The notes below the pieces were generated by a model, which was given only the letters and a program-made list of their open reading frames with translations, was not told the origin of the DNA and searched no databases. A stretch of DNA of 64,000 bases, taken from positions 1,054,001 through 1,118,000 of the forward strand of contig NZ_CP089468.1 of assembly GCF_021233435.1 (NCBI RefSeq), given 5' to 3'. Of the stretch, positions 7,917 to 16,518 are shown piece after piece. The translations under genes and the position numbers were made by a program. This DNA is from Halobacterium noricense (lineage in GTDB: Archaea; Halobacteriota; Halobacteria; Halobacteriales; Halobacteriaceae). Within the stretch, counting starts at the first letter, position 1. Each line of letters starts with the position of its first letter.

Positions 7917-9059
7917 GGTGAAATCCACGAGGACCAGCTTCTTAACTTCCTCGTCAACGCTCTTGACGAGGAAGTCGCCCTCACACTCGCTGAAAACGCC
8001 GAGATCGATGCTGAAGACATCTACGAGGTCCTCGTCGGCGCGTGCGCCGACGGGACCTCGGTCTCAACGCTCTGTGAGAAAAGCGAAGATGCTCCCCACG
8101 AAAATTCGGTTCTCTACCATCTCCGCACCAAATTCGATCTTGAGACGCTCGAACAAGTCGGAAACGCGCTCCTTCAGAAGGACGTTCTCGACGTTCTTCC
8201 CCAGCAGGTGGAGGTCGTTTCAGACCTCCACCTGCGGCCCTACTACGGCGATGAAGACGGGACAGACGGCCTGTATCACTCACAAGCGAAGCGTGGAACA
8301 ACTGCGTTCCATGCCTACGCGACACTCTACGCGCGTGTGAAGAACAAACGCTACACGCTGGCGGTGCGCCGTCTCGAAGACGGCGACACCGCCAGCAGTG
8401 TCCTCGCAGAGTTTCTCGGTATCCTCGACGGCCTTGACCTCGAAGTCAAGGCCGTCTTTCTTGACCGCGAATTCTACGACAGTAAGTGTTTGACGCTGCT
8501 TCAGGCACACAACTACGCCTACGTCATGCCGATCGTCCGCTGGGGACAGACGATCAAGCAAGAACTTTCGGAAGGCTGGAGTCGCGTGATTCAACACGAC
8601 ATGACGGCGAAACTCGACGGTCACAGCTGGACCGTCGAGTTTCCCGTCTACATCGACTGTACGTACCAAAACGGACGGTACGACGAACATGGGGTGGCGC
8701 GTCACGGCTACGCCGCTGACGCGCCGTTCATCGACTCACCACGAGACGCTCGATACCACTACGCGAAACGGTTCGGTATCGAGGCCAGCTACCGACTCTC
8801 CGAGCAAAGTATTGCGACGACCTCGACACAAAATCCGGTTGTACGGCTGCTGTACGTCGTGGTGAGCTTGTTGTTACAGAACGTCTGGCGGTATTTACAC
8901 TGGGAGTACGTGGCGACGCCCCGCCGTGGGGGGCGTCGCCTCTGGAAGTGGTCGTTCAAGGAGTTCATCAACATGATTCAACGGGCAGCGTGGACGGCCC
9001 TCGCGACGCGTCGGGCCGTCCCCGCAAACCGACCACCAGACGACCGGTTTACCCGCTAA
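7893..9059 (+). CDS. ISH3-family transposase
   Basis: The 388-residue protein from GTG 7893 matches what I recall of ISH3-family transposases from end to end (TKQADGEIHEDQLLNFLVN near the start, PANRPPDDRF at the end). Likely catalytic acids are the Asp in VSDLHLRPYYGD, the Asp in VFLDREFYDSK and the Glu in RFGIEASYRLSEQ. The frame extends upstream to a TTG at 7869, but family members begin at the SNTKQ/SKTKQ segment. The start codon lies in the loop of an 11-bp stem. The gene is intact, so the element may be active. Confidence 0.9.
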   Translation: MSNTKQADGEIHEDQLLNFLVNALDEEVALTLAENAEIDAEDIYEVLVGACADGTSVSTLCEKSEDAPHENSVLYHLRTKFDLETLEQVGNALLQKDVLDVLPQQVEVVSDLHLRPYYGDEDGTDGLYHSQAKRGTTAFHAYATLYARVKNKRYTLAVRRLEDGDTASSVLAEFLGILDGLDLEVKAVFLDREFYDSKCLTLLQAHNYAYVMPIVRWGQTIKQELSEGWSRVIQHDMTAKLDGHSWTVEFPVYIDCTYQNGRYDEHGVARHGYAADAPFIDSPRDARYHYAKRFGIEASYRLSEQSIATTSTQNPVVRLLYVVVSLLLQNVWRYLHWEYVATPRRGGRRLWKWSFKEFINMIQRAAWTALATRRAVPANRPPDDRFTR

Positions 9060-9095
9060 TCTCCCACCGCGCTAGCCTTCGCCAAGAGTGGCAAC

Positions 9096-9135
9096 GCTGT
9101 CGCTGTTGGCGGCGGCTGCCGCCGACAGCGACAGC
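9096..9135 (+). terminator. 18-bp hairpin after the transposase gene
   Basis: Bases 9096-9113 and 9118-9135 form an 18-bp stem with one G-T pair and a GGCT loop, 37 bases after the transposase stop and inside the element. It could stabilise the transposase mRNA 3' end or block read-through from outside. No T-run follows, so a bacterial-type terminator is not implied. Confidence 0.4.
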
Positions 9136-9239
9136 TCTCCGTCGGTTCGTCGAAGATCTTCTCGTCAAGGCCACCAGCACAACCGTTCCGCCGTGGAACT
9201 CAGGCTTCAGAAACAGCTATCCGAGGATGCTTTGTGAGG

Positions 9240-9464
9240 TACTGAGTCTAGGATTCGATAACCCTCCACGATAACGAGTGCCAATAAAAATCCGCCCCCC
9301 ATTAATGAAATAAGTTGGAAGACGATTAATGGGGCAACTAGATTGATTGCAGCGAATATTCCAGTAACCGACAAAACGCTCAGCGATAATAGAATAAAGG
9401 CAATCACTCGAATTTTCGTAGTTCGCCGAAGATGGCCAGAATGGGCGGGTTTGTTCAAAGACAT
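9240..9464 (-). pseudogene. Membrane protein, N-terminal part interrupted by the ISH3 element
   Basis: The leftward frame starts at ATG 9464 and runs into the insertion sequence after VIVEGYRIL. It encodes a basic N-terminus (HLRRTTKIR) and two hydrophobic helices (VIAFILLSLSVLSVTGIF and APLIVFQLISLMGGGFLLALVIV). Translation would end inside the element at 9207, adding foreign residues. The likely continuation is the leftward frame 7839-6960. The upstream neighbours at 9552-10406 are on the same strand and probably formed one operon with it. Confidence 0.5.
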
Positions 9465-9551
9465 ACTAGCAGTTCGAATTGAACGAATCGTGTTGTAAAT
9501 TCACCGCCGTCGTACTTCACCGGAATCTCAGACACTCACACCTTGAACATC

Positions 9552-10199
9552 TCACTCTTGGGATTCCGCATTCTCCTTTGTGTCTACAACAGTTATTTGC
9601 TGAATATCGTCACCAAAGAGCAGCTCTATGTCAGTCCCAGCGTCTTCGAATCCGTCCATACTGGGCGACTTCCACTCTGCTCCTGTTAGAGAAATTTGTT
9701 TTTCTTTCCCATCGTCACTGTACTGCTTTAGACCCCCGATGACAATTGCTCCATCAGACGTGAGGACTTGTACACGAGCAGCCTCATCAAGTGTTCCCTC
9801 CCACGGTTCGTGGAAGTTCCGGGTTCGATCTCCCGGAACTCGTTCCCAAATCCAATTTCGAACCTGTTTGTGAACATTCGATGCGAGTAAAACTGCTCCT
9901 AGAACTCCCATTCCTGCTGACCCGGTGATGAGAGCTAAAACTAGTTCGGGACGGAATTTTGGAGTGAAAAATACGGCCTGAACCTCTGTAACATCCGTGA
10001 CTTCTGTCCCATTCAGTTGGAGGATTCCCAGAAATAGGGATACGACGAACAGGCTCGTTGATAGGCTAACAATAAGAAGACGCCACTTAGAGATTTCAGT
10101 CCGAACGACACCCAGAGAAACCGCTACATGGGTGGTGATAAATCCCGGAACAACAACGATTAGCGCTAAAAGTAAATTCTGGATCGAACCGAGCGCCAT
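9552..10199 (-). CDS. Membrane protein, DUF6338-like, 215 aa
   Basis: Three hydrophobic helices lie at about residues 7-27, 41-62 and 87-107, followed by a soluble strand-rich domain (ARVQVLTSDGAIVIGGLKQY) of the kind seen in DUF6338 proteins, where a small cytosolic barrel follows N-terminal membrane helices. The ATG is 9 bp downstream of the preceding small gene. GC content is lower than in the flanking viral block, consistent with acquired cargo. Function unknown; proteins of this family are often found in accessory regions. Confidence 0.5.
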   Translation of the reverse strand: MALGSIQNLLLALIVVVPGFITTHVAVSLGVVRTEISKWRLLIVSLSTSLFVVSLFLGILQLNGTEVTDVTEVQAVFFTPKFRPELVLALITGSAGMGVLGAVLLASNVHKQVRNWIWERVPGDRTRNFHEPWEGTLDEAARVQVLTSDGAIVIGGLKQYSDDGKEKQISLTGAEWKSPSMDGFEDAGTDIELLFGDDIQQITVVDTKENAESQE

Positions 10200-10208
10200 C
10201 TACTGAAC

Positions 10209-10406
10209 TTACTCCTGGCTATCTTGGGAGTCGCTGGACTCTGCAGATGGCCGAATGAACCCGTATCCGCCATCTTCACCAGCGTTTTCGTCACCAGTTT
10301 TCCCCTTCTGAGCAATTCCGTCAGTTACTGTTTTCGCGTTCTCGCGGACTTCCTTCGAAAGCGCCTCCGTCTCCCCCTCATCCTTCTTATCGTCGCTCAT
10401 AGACAT
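10209..10406 (-). CDS. Small acidic protein, 65 aa
   Basis: A highly charged, probably disordered 65-residue protein (SDDKKDEGETEALSKEVREN) ends in a Ser/Gln/Asp tail. It begins at the ATG at 10406, and a second Met two codons later is also possible. It lies directly upstream of the DUF6338-like gene with 9 bp between them, so the two are probably co-transcribed. No family recognised. Confidence 0.5.
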   Translation of the reverse strand: MSMSDDKKDEGETEALSKEVRENAKTVTDGIAQKGKTGDENAGEDGGYGFIRPSAESSDSQDSQE

Positions 10407-10654
10407 TAGTTGTCGTGCAGACTTTTAAACATCTAGGCTGGTTGGCAACGCCGTCCTTGTAGTGTTGAAGAAGTACCTCGGTCCGCCCTGTCTTGGAACC
10501 CTCGGGAACCACGACGTCCCGAGAGATTCACTTCTACCGAGATATCCAGAAGCCAGCATGGGACCACCACGTGTAGGTTGAAAGTGAAATTACACTGATG
10601 TTGCTCAAATGAGGGGACGGTAGTATTATGACACTCGAATTATTTAATTGAAAT

Positions 10655-11083
10655 ATGCCCCTAACTAAGTCCGAATTAAGAGAAGCAGTTCTTGACAGTA
10701 ATCCAGACGAGTGGGAGTTTATCGATATGCCGGAAACCTGGGTTCTCCTCTCAGAAGAATTAAAAATTGAGGAAGTCGGATCTCCCAGCTCTGAAGGACG
10801 TAGGGATATCACCCAACCAGACTTTGTAAACCGACCTGATGATGAACATGATCAACGAACTCAGATTCGAGTTTCATACAGAGGGGTTCCTATCGACCAA
10901 CGTCCCGCTCTGTCCCTGGATGGTCATAGAATAATGATGGTCCAACCAGATACAGACCACAGTAGTGGAGACAGGTATCTCACTGAGTATGAGGCCCATC
11001 TGAGTCAAATCATGTCTCAAGATGATTTCCTTCGTAGACAGGGTAATACAATCGACGTTGGAATCCAGGGAAGAGGCGTATAG
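10655..11083 (+). CDS. Hypothetical protein, 142 aa
   Basis: A soluble acidic protein of 142 residues without Cys, membrane helix or signal peptide. The N-terminal 35 residues look helical (SELREAVLDSNPDEWEFIDM). The centre has two strands (TQIRVSYRGVPID) and the C-terminus a helix (YEAHLSQIMSQDDFLRRQ). It stands alone between oppositely oriented cargo genes and the recombinase gene. I do not recognise a family. The 248 bp before it (10407-10654) hold no convincing gene, only short inverted fragments. Confidence 0.5.
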   Translation: MPLTKSELREAVLDSNPDEWEFIDMPETWVLLSEELKIEEVGSPSSEGRRDITQPDFVNRPDDEHDQRTQIRVSYRGVPIDQRPALSLDGHRIMMVQPDTDHSSGDRYLTEYEAHLSQIMSQDDFLRRQGNTIDVGIQGRGV

Positions 11084-11160
11084 CGGACGAGAACGGTCGT
11101 TCTCGTACAGGATGTACGTTTCTCCCGTCTTTTATTAGGTGGGTCCCCGTGTACGGGAAC

Positions 11161-11823
11161 ATGGGCGACGACCAGGTAGCTTGCTACTGTCGAGTTAGTA
11201 CTGACGACCAGAGCCTCGACCGCCAACTCACTGCGACCCAGGAGTACGCTGAGCGCGAGTTCGGTGCCGACCTCGCGGACCTTTCGATCTACCGCGACAA
11301 GTCCACCGGGACAAACACCGAGCGCTCTGGCTACCAAGAGATGATGGCCGACGCCGAGGACGGCGACCTGCGCGCGGTGGTCGTGCACAGCATCTCCCGC
11401 ATCTGTCGGTCCATCTCCGACCTAGAGCGGACTGCCTCGCGGCTCGAAGACGCCGGCACGGAGCTACACATCGTCTCGGAAGGGCTGACGTTGCGGCCCG
11501 AGGAAGAAGACCCCTACCAGACGGCACTCTTCCAGCTACTGGGCGTGTTCGCCGAACTGGAAGCGAACATGGCCCAGCAGCGCACGAAGGAAGGCATCGC
11601 GGCGCGACAGGCCAACGAGGACTACCACCACGGCCCTGCACCGCTGGGCTTCGAGAAAGACGACGGGCGACTCGTCGAGGCCGACGACTACCACGACGTC
11701 ATCTCCGTGCTCGACATGGTGCAGAAAGACGAACTCTCGAAGCGCAAGGCTGCCGAACGGTTGGACAGCTCGCGGCCGACGATTAATCGGGCCCTGGAGC
11801 GAGCGGAGCTGTACGGGTTGTAG
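11161..11823 (+). CDS. Serine site-specific recombinase (resolvase/invertase family)
   Basis: The 220-residue protein starts at ATG 11161 (MGDDQVACYCRVSTDDQSLD). The catalytic Ser is in CRVSTDDQ, followed by the conserved resolvase segments (YRDKSTGTNTERSGYQEM, VHSISRICRS, LFQLLGVFAELE). About residues 180-220 form a helix-turn-helix (LSKRKAAERLDSSRPTINRA) for DNA binding. An alternative ATG at 11149 adds four residues. Proteins like this are common on haloarchaeal plasmids and proviruses. A role in element resolution or inversion is inferred; no paired recombination site was identified. Confidence 0.85.
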   Translation: MGDDQVACYCRVSTDDQSLDRQLTATQEYAEREFGADLADLSIYRDKSTGTNTERSGYQEMMADAEDGDLRAVVVHSISRICRSISDLERTASRLEDAGTELHIVSEGLTLRPEEEDPYQTALFQLLGVFAELEANMAQQRTKEGIAARQANEDYHHGPAPLGFEKDDGRLVEADDYHDVISVLDMVQKDELSKRKAAERLDSSRPTINRALERAELYGL

Positions 11824-11874
11824 AATTCAAGGCACCCGCGTCCACTTTGAGAGTACGAGAGCGAGCTCAGAATC

Positions 11875-11985
11875 ATGATGACCTACGGCGACTGGGAGGA
11901 TTGGGATACGTTCCGTGAGCACTACCTCGGACAGTACTCGGTGAAAGCGCAGCAGCGGGCGCGAGAGAAAGTTCCATGGTTGTAA
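11875..11985 (+). CDS. Small protein, 36 aa, after the recombinase gene
   Basis: The frame starting at two consecutive ATGs (11875, 11878) encodes MMTYGDWEDWDTFREHYLG, then QYSVKAQQRAREKVPWL, a Trp-rich amphipathic peptide. Similar short sequences accompany haloarchaeal recombinase and plasmid genes as far as I recall. It is 51 bp downstream of the recombinase stop and probably co-transcribed. The 150 bp after it (11986-12135) show no gene. Confidence 0.4.
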   Translation: MMTYGDWEDWDTFREHYLGQYSVKAQQRAREKVPWL

Positions 11986-12135
11986 TAGATGGGCGGCCCC
12001 TAGGCATATACGGCTCAACATGCAATATCCGGCACAGGCAACCACGACTCGATAGGCTGGAAATACACCACCAGACTTTAGTGGTGTCCTCCCTGCGTTC
12101 CGAATAGAACTGGCAGGCAACTGGAAAACTGGACC

Positions 12136-12435
12136 ATGACCCCCCAACTCCAACCCGGCGTTGAGCGCCGTCTTGAATCACCAACAGAAGGAGCTACGGT
12201 TACGCTCCTCATCGGCGTTCGTGAGGATACAGAAGAAGCAACGGCTGAACAGATCAGCCATATTGGTGGGGACGTGGAAGAGATTCTGCCGTACAATACC
12301 CTCGCTGTCTCGATCGACGAGACAAGCTTGTCCGAGCTGTGTGCTATCGAAACTGTGGAAACAGTCGAGATCGAAGGGACTTGGGAGGCCGCCGATGACC
12401 CAAATTTTCGCTCCCCAGAAAGTTCGACTCCCTAG
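12136..12435 (+). pseudogene. Subtilase propeptide-like fragment (5' part of a broken gene)
   Basis: The 99-residue frame resembles an inhibitor-I9-type propeptide: TVTLLIGVREDTEEAT, a helix, GGDVEEILPYNTLAVSID and a final strand VETVEIEGTW. It stops at 12433 just where the linker to a subtilisin catalytic domain should begin; that domain continues in the next frame. Restoring one base in the T-run at 12405-12408 would join the two into a single pre-protease (DDPNFSLPRKFDSLDEL). I therefore read it as the front part of one disrupted gene. Confidence 0.55.
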
Positions 12436-12515
12436 ACGAACTTCGGGGAGAACTGCTCGACTTCTATTATAATTTCGTCGGGGGAGTCACCCAACCGGAT
12501 GGCGACACTGTTACT

Positions 12516-13529
12516 GTGGGGATTATAGACTCTGTGTATGAGCCCTCTGACTCTTTTTATGATGCTTATAATGTGGGCCGGACTGTTGACAAAACATCCT
12601 CAGATGAGGACCGTGCTGGGGCGCATGGAGAGATTATTGGTGAGGTAATTGGTGGCTTCAGTGAAAGTGTCCAACTAAACTTCTATAAAGTGATGCAGGG
12701 GGGTGACGATTTGAATATCTGGGGGCGTGATCTTCTGAAAGCTATCGGACACGCGCATAAGCAGGACTCTGTAGATGTTATTAGCCTTTCAGCGGGCAGC
12801 GACCATAGTGAAGATGGAAACGTTGGGTGCCATGCCTATCATCAGCCATGTAGGGTAAGGGCCGCATCTGAGGAAGCTATTGATGACGGAATCACCATTA
12901 TCTCCTCTATCGGAAACAAAAAAGACGTAGACTCAGTCACTTGTCCGGCAACTTCAGACCAAGTCATTAGTGTTGGCTCTGTCACGCCTTATTGCGGTGG
13001 ATCGGTTGAGATTGGGGACACAATAGCTCCGGGTGCTGGAAATGTTAGGCCACCGCTTGCATGCTGGGTTGAAAGGGAAGATGACTGGGGCGTGCAAGAA
13101 ACTCTCTGTTCTGGGCTAGGTTGTACTGTCGGAGAGAGCTGCTCTGCCAACCGCGAAATCGAATATTGGGATGGAAATGCCCCACTTGGAGACAAATTCA
13201 AACCCGATGTCCTCGCCCCACACAACATCCCAACGCATCACGATGGCTCTCCTGGTATACTTTCCGGCACAAGTTTTGCTGTGCCTTGGGTTACGGCAAC
13301 CGTTGCTGAGGCTATTGCAGGCCTGCGGGCCGAGGGAAAAACCGTCTTACCAAGAACAATCCAGGCTGGCATACGGGAAAGCACCAAGGACCGAGGAATT
13401 TCTGTGGCCGGTGTCCTCTACGCTGAGGACGCATTAAATAAAATCGGTAATCGGTTCGGCTTAGAGTTTGAGAGAGACCATTCGGATGACGACTTGTTCC
13501 CGACTACGGATTCGCCTCTAGACGATTAA
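12516..13529 (+). pseudogene. Subtilisin-like serine protease (S8), catalytic part
   Basis: The catalytic triad of the S8 family is present: Asp in GIIDSVY (about residue 5 from the GTG at 12516), His in GAHGEIIGE (about residue 37) and Ser in GILSGTSFAVPW (about residue 253), with the oxyanion Asn in ISSIGNKK. The frame is open upstream to about 12406 without an ATG and encodes the expected linker, so GTG 12516 is only a nominal start. No signal peptide is visible; a cytosolic or element-borne protease is likely. Cys residues near 150-210 could form disulfides. Activity depends on whether the upstream frameshift is real. Confidence 0.65.
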
Positions 13530-13563
13530 GGTCTCTAACTCTCTCGGTATTTGACCGGGGGTC

Positions 13564-14166
13564 CTATTGGCCTGGGGAACGCTGATCGGGGTCTTTTCTC
13601 CAGAACTCGTCTTCGTTCTCGAAGCTACATCGAGTACACCACTCTTCCCTCCGCACCAGGAGGTCGTCCGCTTCGTTCGAGAAATGATCCCGCTCGACTT
13701 CTCGTTCTGTACGTCGCAGTGCGAATGCCGTGTCACAGTTCGGGCACTGGGCCTCGGTTCGAACACTGAAGTAGAACATTCCGAGCAGAACGACGGCTAT
13801 CGCCGGTATCACGTAATTCGGGAACGCGATTGATTCACTCGGGAACTGGGAGTAAACGTTCGACCAGTACCAGTACGCGAATACGAGGAGGCCCCCGAGT
13901 GTCGAGCCGCCGAATAGCCGGTCGAAGTACTGTGGAGGAACAACCTCCGAGAGGAGTTGGAAGATGACTGCGAGGCCGTTGAATTGGCTTGTCCCTTGCT
14001 GATTGTGGGGTTTCGGCTTAGTGTGGCGTTTTGCTTCGGATTGGATATTCACTTGCCCGTGGTCCGTGGCCTCGATGTCACCAACACTCGCTGCATCCCT
14101 TCTGAAGTTCGCGCCCGAGAGTTTTGGTCCCCATCTACCATATAACGAGGCAGTAAGTGAAAACAA
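13564..14166 (-). CDS. Membrane protein with C-terminal zinc ribbon, 200 aa
   Basis: Two hydrophobic helices (LGGLLVFAYWYWSNVYS and PNYVIPAIAVVLLGMFYFSV) lie in the second half. A C-terminal zinc ribbon follows, with CPNC and, about 40 residues on, CTRC. The longest start is TTG 14166; a GTG at 14052 would remove a 38-residue polar N-terminus. The architecture suggests a membrane-tethered sensor or binding module on the cytosolic side. No family name recognised. It converges with the subtilase gene. Confidence 0.5.
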   Translation of the reverse strand: MFSLTASLYGRWGPKLSGANFRRDAASVGDIEATDHGQVNIQSEAKRHTKPKPHNQQGTSQFNGLAVIFQLLSEVVPPQYFDRLFGGSTLGGLLVFAYWYWSNVYSQFPSESIAFPNYVIPAIAVVLLGMFYFSVRTEAQCPNCDTAFALRRTEREVERDHFSNEADDLLVRREEWCTRCSFENEDEFWRKDPDQRSPGQ

Positions 14167-14270
14167 ATGAACTCTTTGTCAAGAATCGACCCCTCAGCTG
14201 GGTGCTTGACGAGCACCGACTAATCTGAATCCAATAAGTAACCAGTGTTGGTTGCTAGCGATAGAAACGA

Positions 14271-14277
14271 GTATATA
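14271..14277 (+). promoter_or_regulatory. TATA box of the winged-helix membrane protein gene
   Basis: GTATATA lies 17 bases before the ATG at 14295. This spacing is typical of haloarchaeal leaderless transcripts, in which transcription starts at or next to the start codon. Confidence 0.4.
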
Positions 14278-14294
14278 GGGTTTCTCGGGGCGAT

Positions 14295-14759
14295 ATGGAA
14301 CGACCAGATTGGGTTGGAATCCTCGAGGTCCTGTATCACCAGTCTCCTCCAGAATGGAATTCAGACGAGCCAGACGGTCACCCTTTCGTCGAGAGAACGA
14401 ATTACCGTCCTGAAGAGGTAGAGCAGGTCTTGGAGGAATTAAAGACTCGTGGCTTGATAGACTGGTCGTACGTAACTGAAGCCGATGAAGAAATTGATAT
14501 GGATGATGAGGAGTATTTGAGCACCAGCAGAGACTATGAGCTGACTAAGAAGGGATTCGATGTCGCGCACGATCGGGAACTCTCGAAGCGCCAAAACACC
14601 CTAAATCGGTCGCTCGTATTCTTTACGTTCGTTCTTGTCATTCCGGAGGTGCTATCCCTGGCGAACCTTTCCGACGCACTGGGTACATTCGCTGCGACGG
14701 TTCTGTTCGCAGGGATGCTATATGTGATTGTGCAGGCCGATTTATTTGCTCAAACCTAA
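14295..14759 (+). CDS. Winged-helix protein with C-terminal membrane hairpin, 154 aa
   Basis: Residues 1-95 form a winged helix-turn-helix (WVGILEVLYHQSPPEW, then a recognition helix EEVEQVLEELKTRGLIDW and a wing ending YELTKKGFDVAHD). Residues about 108-150 are two hydrophobic helices. Haloarchaeal genomes encode many such membrane-bound PadR/MarR-like proteins; the DNA target is unknown. The gene stands alone on the plus strand with its own TATA box and faces a leftward membrane-protein gene, perhaps acting as a local regulator. Confidence 0.6.
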   Translation: MERPDWVGILEVLYHQSPPEWNSDEPDGHPFVERTNYRPEEVEQVLEELKTRGLIDWSYVTEADEEIDMDDEEYLSTSRDYELTKKGFDVAHDRELSKRQNTLNRSLVFFTFVLVIPEVLSLANLSDALGTFAATVLFAGMLYVIVQADLFAQT

Positions 14760-14855
14760 CTGTCTCTTTTATTTTCTCCGAATCCGTAATCACACGGATA
14801 CCTAGGCGATTAGATGGCGAAGTCCAAATGAAGGCCGATCAAGATACTCTCCATA

Positions 14856-15722
14856 TCATAAAATTAGACGAAGAAAGATATCTAGGAAGCCGACTACTGC
14901 AGTCAGTGCGAACAAAACCTGAAGCGAGAATATCAGTCTACTCTCGATTGGTTCAAAATTATTGACGGAGTTAGTACCCGGAATATCGTCTGTAGCAATT
15001 CCGAAGACCGAACCCTCACTAGATTGTGGTTTGGTATTGTTCGAGATGTATCGCTTTATGACGCGAATCAGCGTTGCTAGTGGTAAAAACATAATTACGC
15101 TAAGCTCGAACAACCTCTGTGTTTGAGTATTTGCTATATTTATGTACATTTGGTAGAGAAGACCGGCAACAACAAACCAGACGATAATTCGTAGTACAGC
15201 TCCTTTGAAGTTTTTATGAGCGCGTTGGAGGAGTGCCGTATTCTGATTAACTGCCTGTAGAATTACGTTACTGAAACTTTCTGAATCTAGATTTCCAATA
15301 GATGTGCTGCTACTCGTTCTGAGGAAGAGGGTATTGGAGAAGCGTGGGTACAGTTGTGGCCCGAACGCGATGCTGAAGACCTTTCTGAGTATTTTCATCC
15401 CAACCACAAATAAGATTCCGACTCCGAGAATCACGTTAACCATACTGAGTAGGTATATCAGAGATATGGTTAATCTGTGAAACTGGCTCGACTCGATTAT
15501 CGGGCTAATCCAATCTCCAGAGGGGAGGGTTGGCAGAGAGAAAAGTCCAGAGACATCGACTATAGTAGATAAAACCGCTAAAATCGTCGCGAGAGCTCCA
15601 ATTGTTGCGATAGAGAGTGACCGAAGGTGATGATATTTTTGCTGTTGCCATTCTAGAATGAGTGCTAATTCGTTATCATCTGCATAGACTAATTCACGAT
15701 CTTCGATGTCTTCGTCAGTCAT
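14856..15722 (-). CDS. Membrane protein with about five helices, 288 aa
   Basis: I chose ATG 15722 because the longer frame would overlap the upstream winged-helix gene. After a soluble acidic start (TDEDIEDRELVYADDNELAL) come helices at about residues 35-55, 85-115, 185-205, 210-228 and 265-285. A central polar segment contains a Ser/Thr-rich loop. It is 2 bp downstream of the winged-helix gene and therefore probably in its operon. GC content is low for the region. No family recognised. Confidence 0.5.
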   Translation of the reverse strand: MTDEDIEDRELVYADDNELALILEWQQQKYHHLRSLSIATIGALATILAVLSTIVDVSGLFSLPTLPSGDWISPIIESSQFHRLTISLIYLLSMVNVILGVGILFVVGMKILRKVFSIAFGPQLYPRFSNTLFLRTSSSTSIGNLDSESFSNVILQAVNQNTALLQRAHKNFKGAVLRIIVWFVVAGLLYQMYINIANTQTQRLFELSVIMFLPLATLIRVIKRYISNNTKPQSSEGSVFGIATDDIPGTNSVNNFEPIESRLIFSLQVLFALTAVVGFLDIFLRLIL

Positions 15723-15724
15723 AT

Positions 15725-16009
15725 TCACAGCACCCTCCCCGGCCGTGGTCTCGGCTGATGTCGCGCATCGACCTCGCCTTCCAAGTACAGCCGGCCCCAC
15801 GTCGTCAGTTCGTACATTTCAGTGTGAATCGGCTCTATCAAGTCAGCATCCGCGAGTAGCTGGCAGCGTTCGCGAATCCTATCCTCCGATGCATCCATGC
15901 TAAGCTCGCGCTCCAACACTCGCGGCATCGTCCACGGCTCTTCGTCAAGGTGCTCTAAGATTCGTTCGTCGAGCGAGCACATCCACTCGGCAGGCTTGCG
16001 CATCGTCAT
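15725..16009 (-). CDS. Winged-helix regulator, 94 aa (phiH1-repressor-like)
   Basis: A compact winged helix-turn-helix: the opening helix has the WMCSLDERILEHLDEE pattern seen in phiH1-repressor-like haloarchaeal proteins, followed by MPRVLERELSMDASEDRIRE, a recognition helix (CQLLADADLIEPIH) and a wing ending YELTTWGRLYLEGE. It lies 11 bp downstream of a second, similar regulator, and together they resemble the immunity region of a haloarchaeal virus or plasmid. Confidence 0.7.
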   Translation of the reverse strand: MTMRKPAEWMCSLDERILEHLDEEPWTMPRVLERELSMDASEDRIRERCQLLADADLIEPIHTEMYELTTWGRLYLEGEVDARHQPRPRPGRVL

Positions 16010-16020
16010 GGAGAGCGTGT

Positions 16021-16332
16021 TTAGGAGCCGTTGACTTCCTCGGGCGACGCACTCGGCGAACTCGTCGACTCGTCGATGTAGGTCTCAGTCTCGGCGTTGT
16101 AGTCGCCTTCGAGATAGGCCTCGCCCTCGTCGGTGATGACGTAGACGCCGTTACCGAGATGCTGGAGGAGTCCGTGTTCCGCGAGCTTCCGAAGACGGCG
16201 CGAGATTTGGGACTTAGAGACCTTTAGATACCCAGATTCTTCTAACTCGGCAGGCGAACCTGAGCCTTCCTGCTGAATGTATTCGAGAATTCGGTCGTCC
16301 CAGATTGTCATCCATGAACCCGACTGCCTCAT
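16021..16332 (-). CDS. Winged-helix repressor, 103 aa (phiH1-repressor-like)
   Basis: The best start is ATG 16332 (MRQSGSWMTIWDDRILEYIQ). The W-x-D-RILEYI opening, followed by SPAELEESGYLKVSKSQISR and LAEHGLLQHLGNGVYVITDEGEAYLEG, is the pattern of phiH1-repressor-like winged-helix proteins. The tail is Ser/Glu-rich. Divergent transcription from the zinc-protein/integrase genes suggests that it controls the intervening promoter region (16333-16564). The upstream part of the longest frame (to 16422) is hydrophobic and probably not translated. Confidence 0.7.
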   Translation of the reverse strand: MRQSGSWMTIWDDRILEYIQQEGSGSPAELEESGYLKVSKSQISRRLRKLAEHGLLQHLGNGVYVITDEGEAYLEGDYNAETETYIDESTSSPSASPEEVNGS

Positions 16333-16518
16333 CAACAGCAAATTTGCAGCGATAGCGCCTAATAGTCCGGAAAATAGCACTGTTGCTTTACCTAACGCAT
16401 TTGTATTACTATAGCAGAACAAATACTACAGCGTTGCATTTATGCTGTATGCGCTGATTGGTGGAGGATGCGAAGACCGCTGGCTGGTCGTGCGAGACTC
16501 TTGTTGGTCGTAGAAGAC

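Larger units (their letters stand above)
7840..9250. mobile_element. ISH3-family insertion sequence, about 1.41 kb
   Basis: The element is bounded by imperfect inverted repeats. The left end (7840-7860) reads CAGTCTCAGTACATCACAAAG; the reverse complement of the right end (9230-9250) reads with GACTCAGTACCTCACAAAG. It contains one transposase gene. Length is close to known ISH3-type elements (about 1.4 kb). I could not find a perfect 5-bp target duplication at the ends, so the exact borders may be off by a few bases or one end may have changed. It splits a leftward membrane-protein gene. Confidence 0.75.

Noticed and set aside
7835-9256. A 5-bp target duplication flanking the ISH3 element
   Set aside because: Comparing TATCC or CCAGT on the left with AGGAT or TCTAG on the right gives no direct match, so no duplication is claimed.
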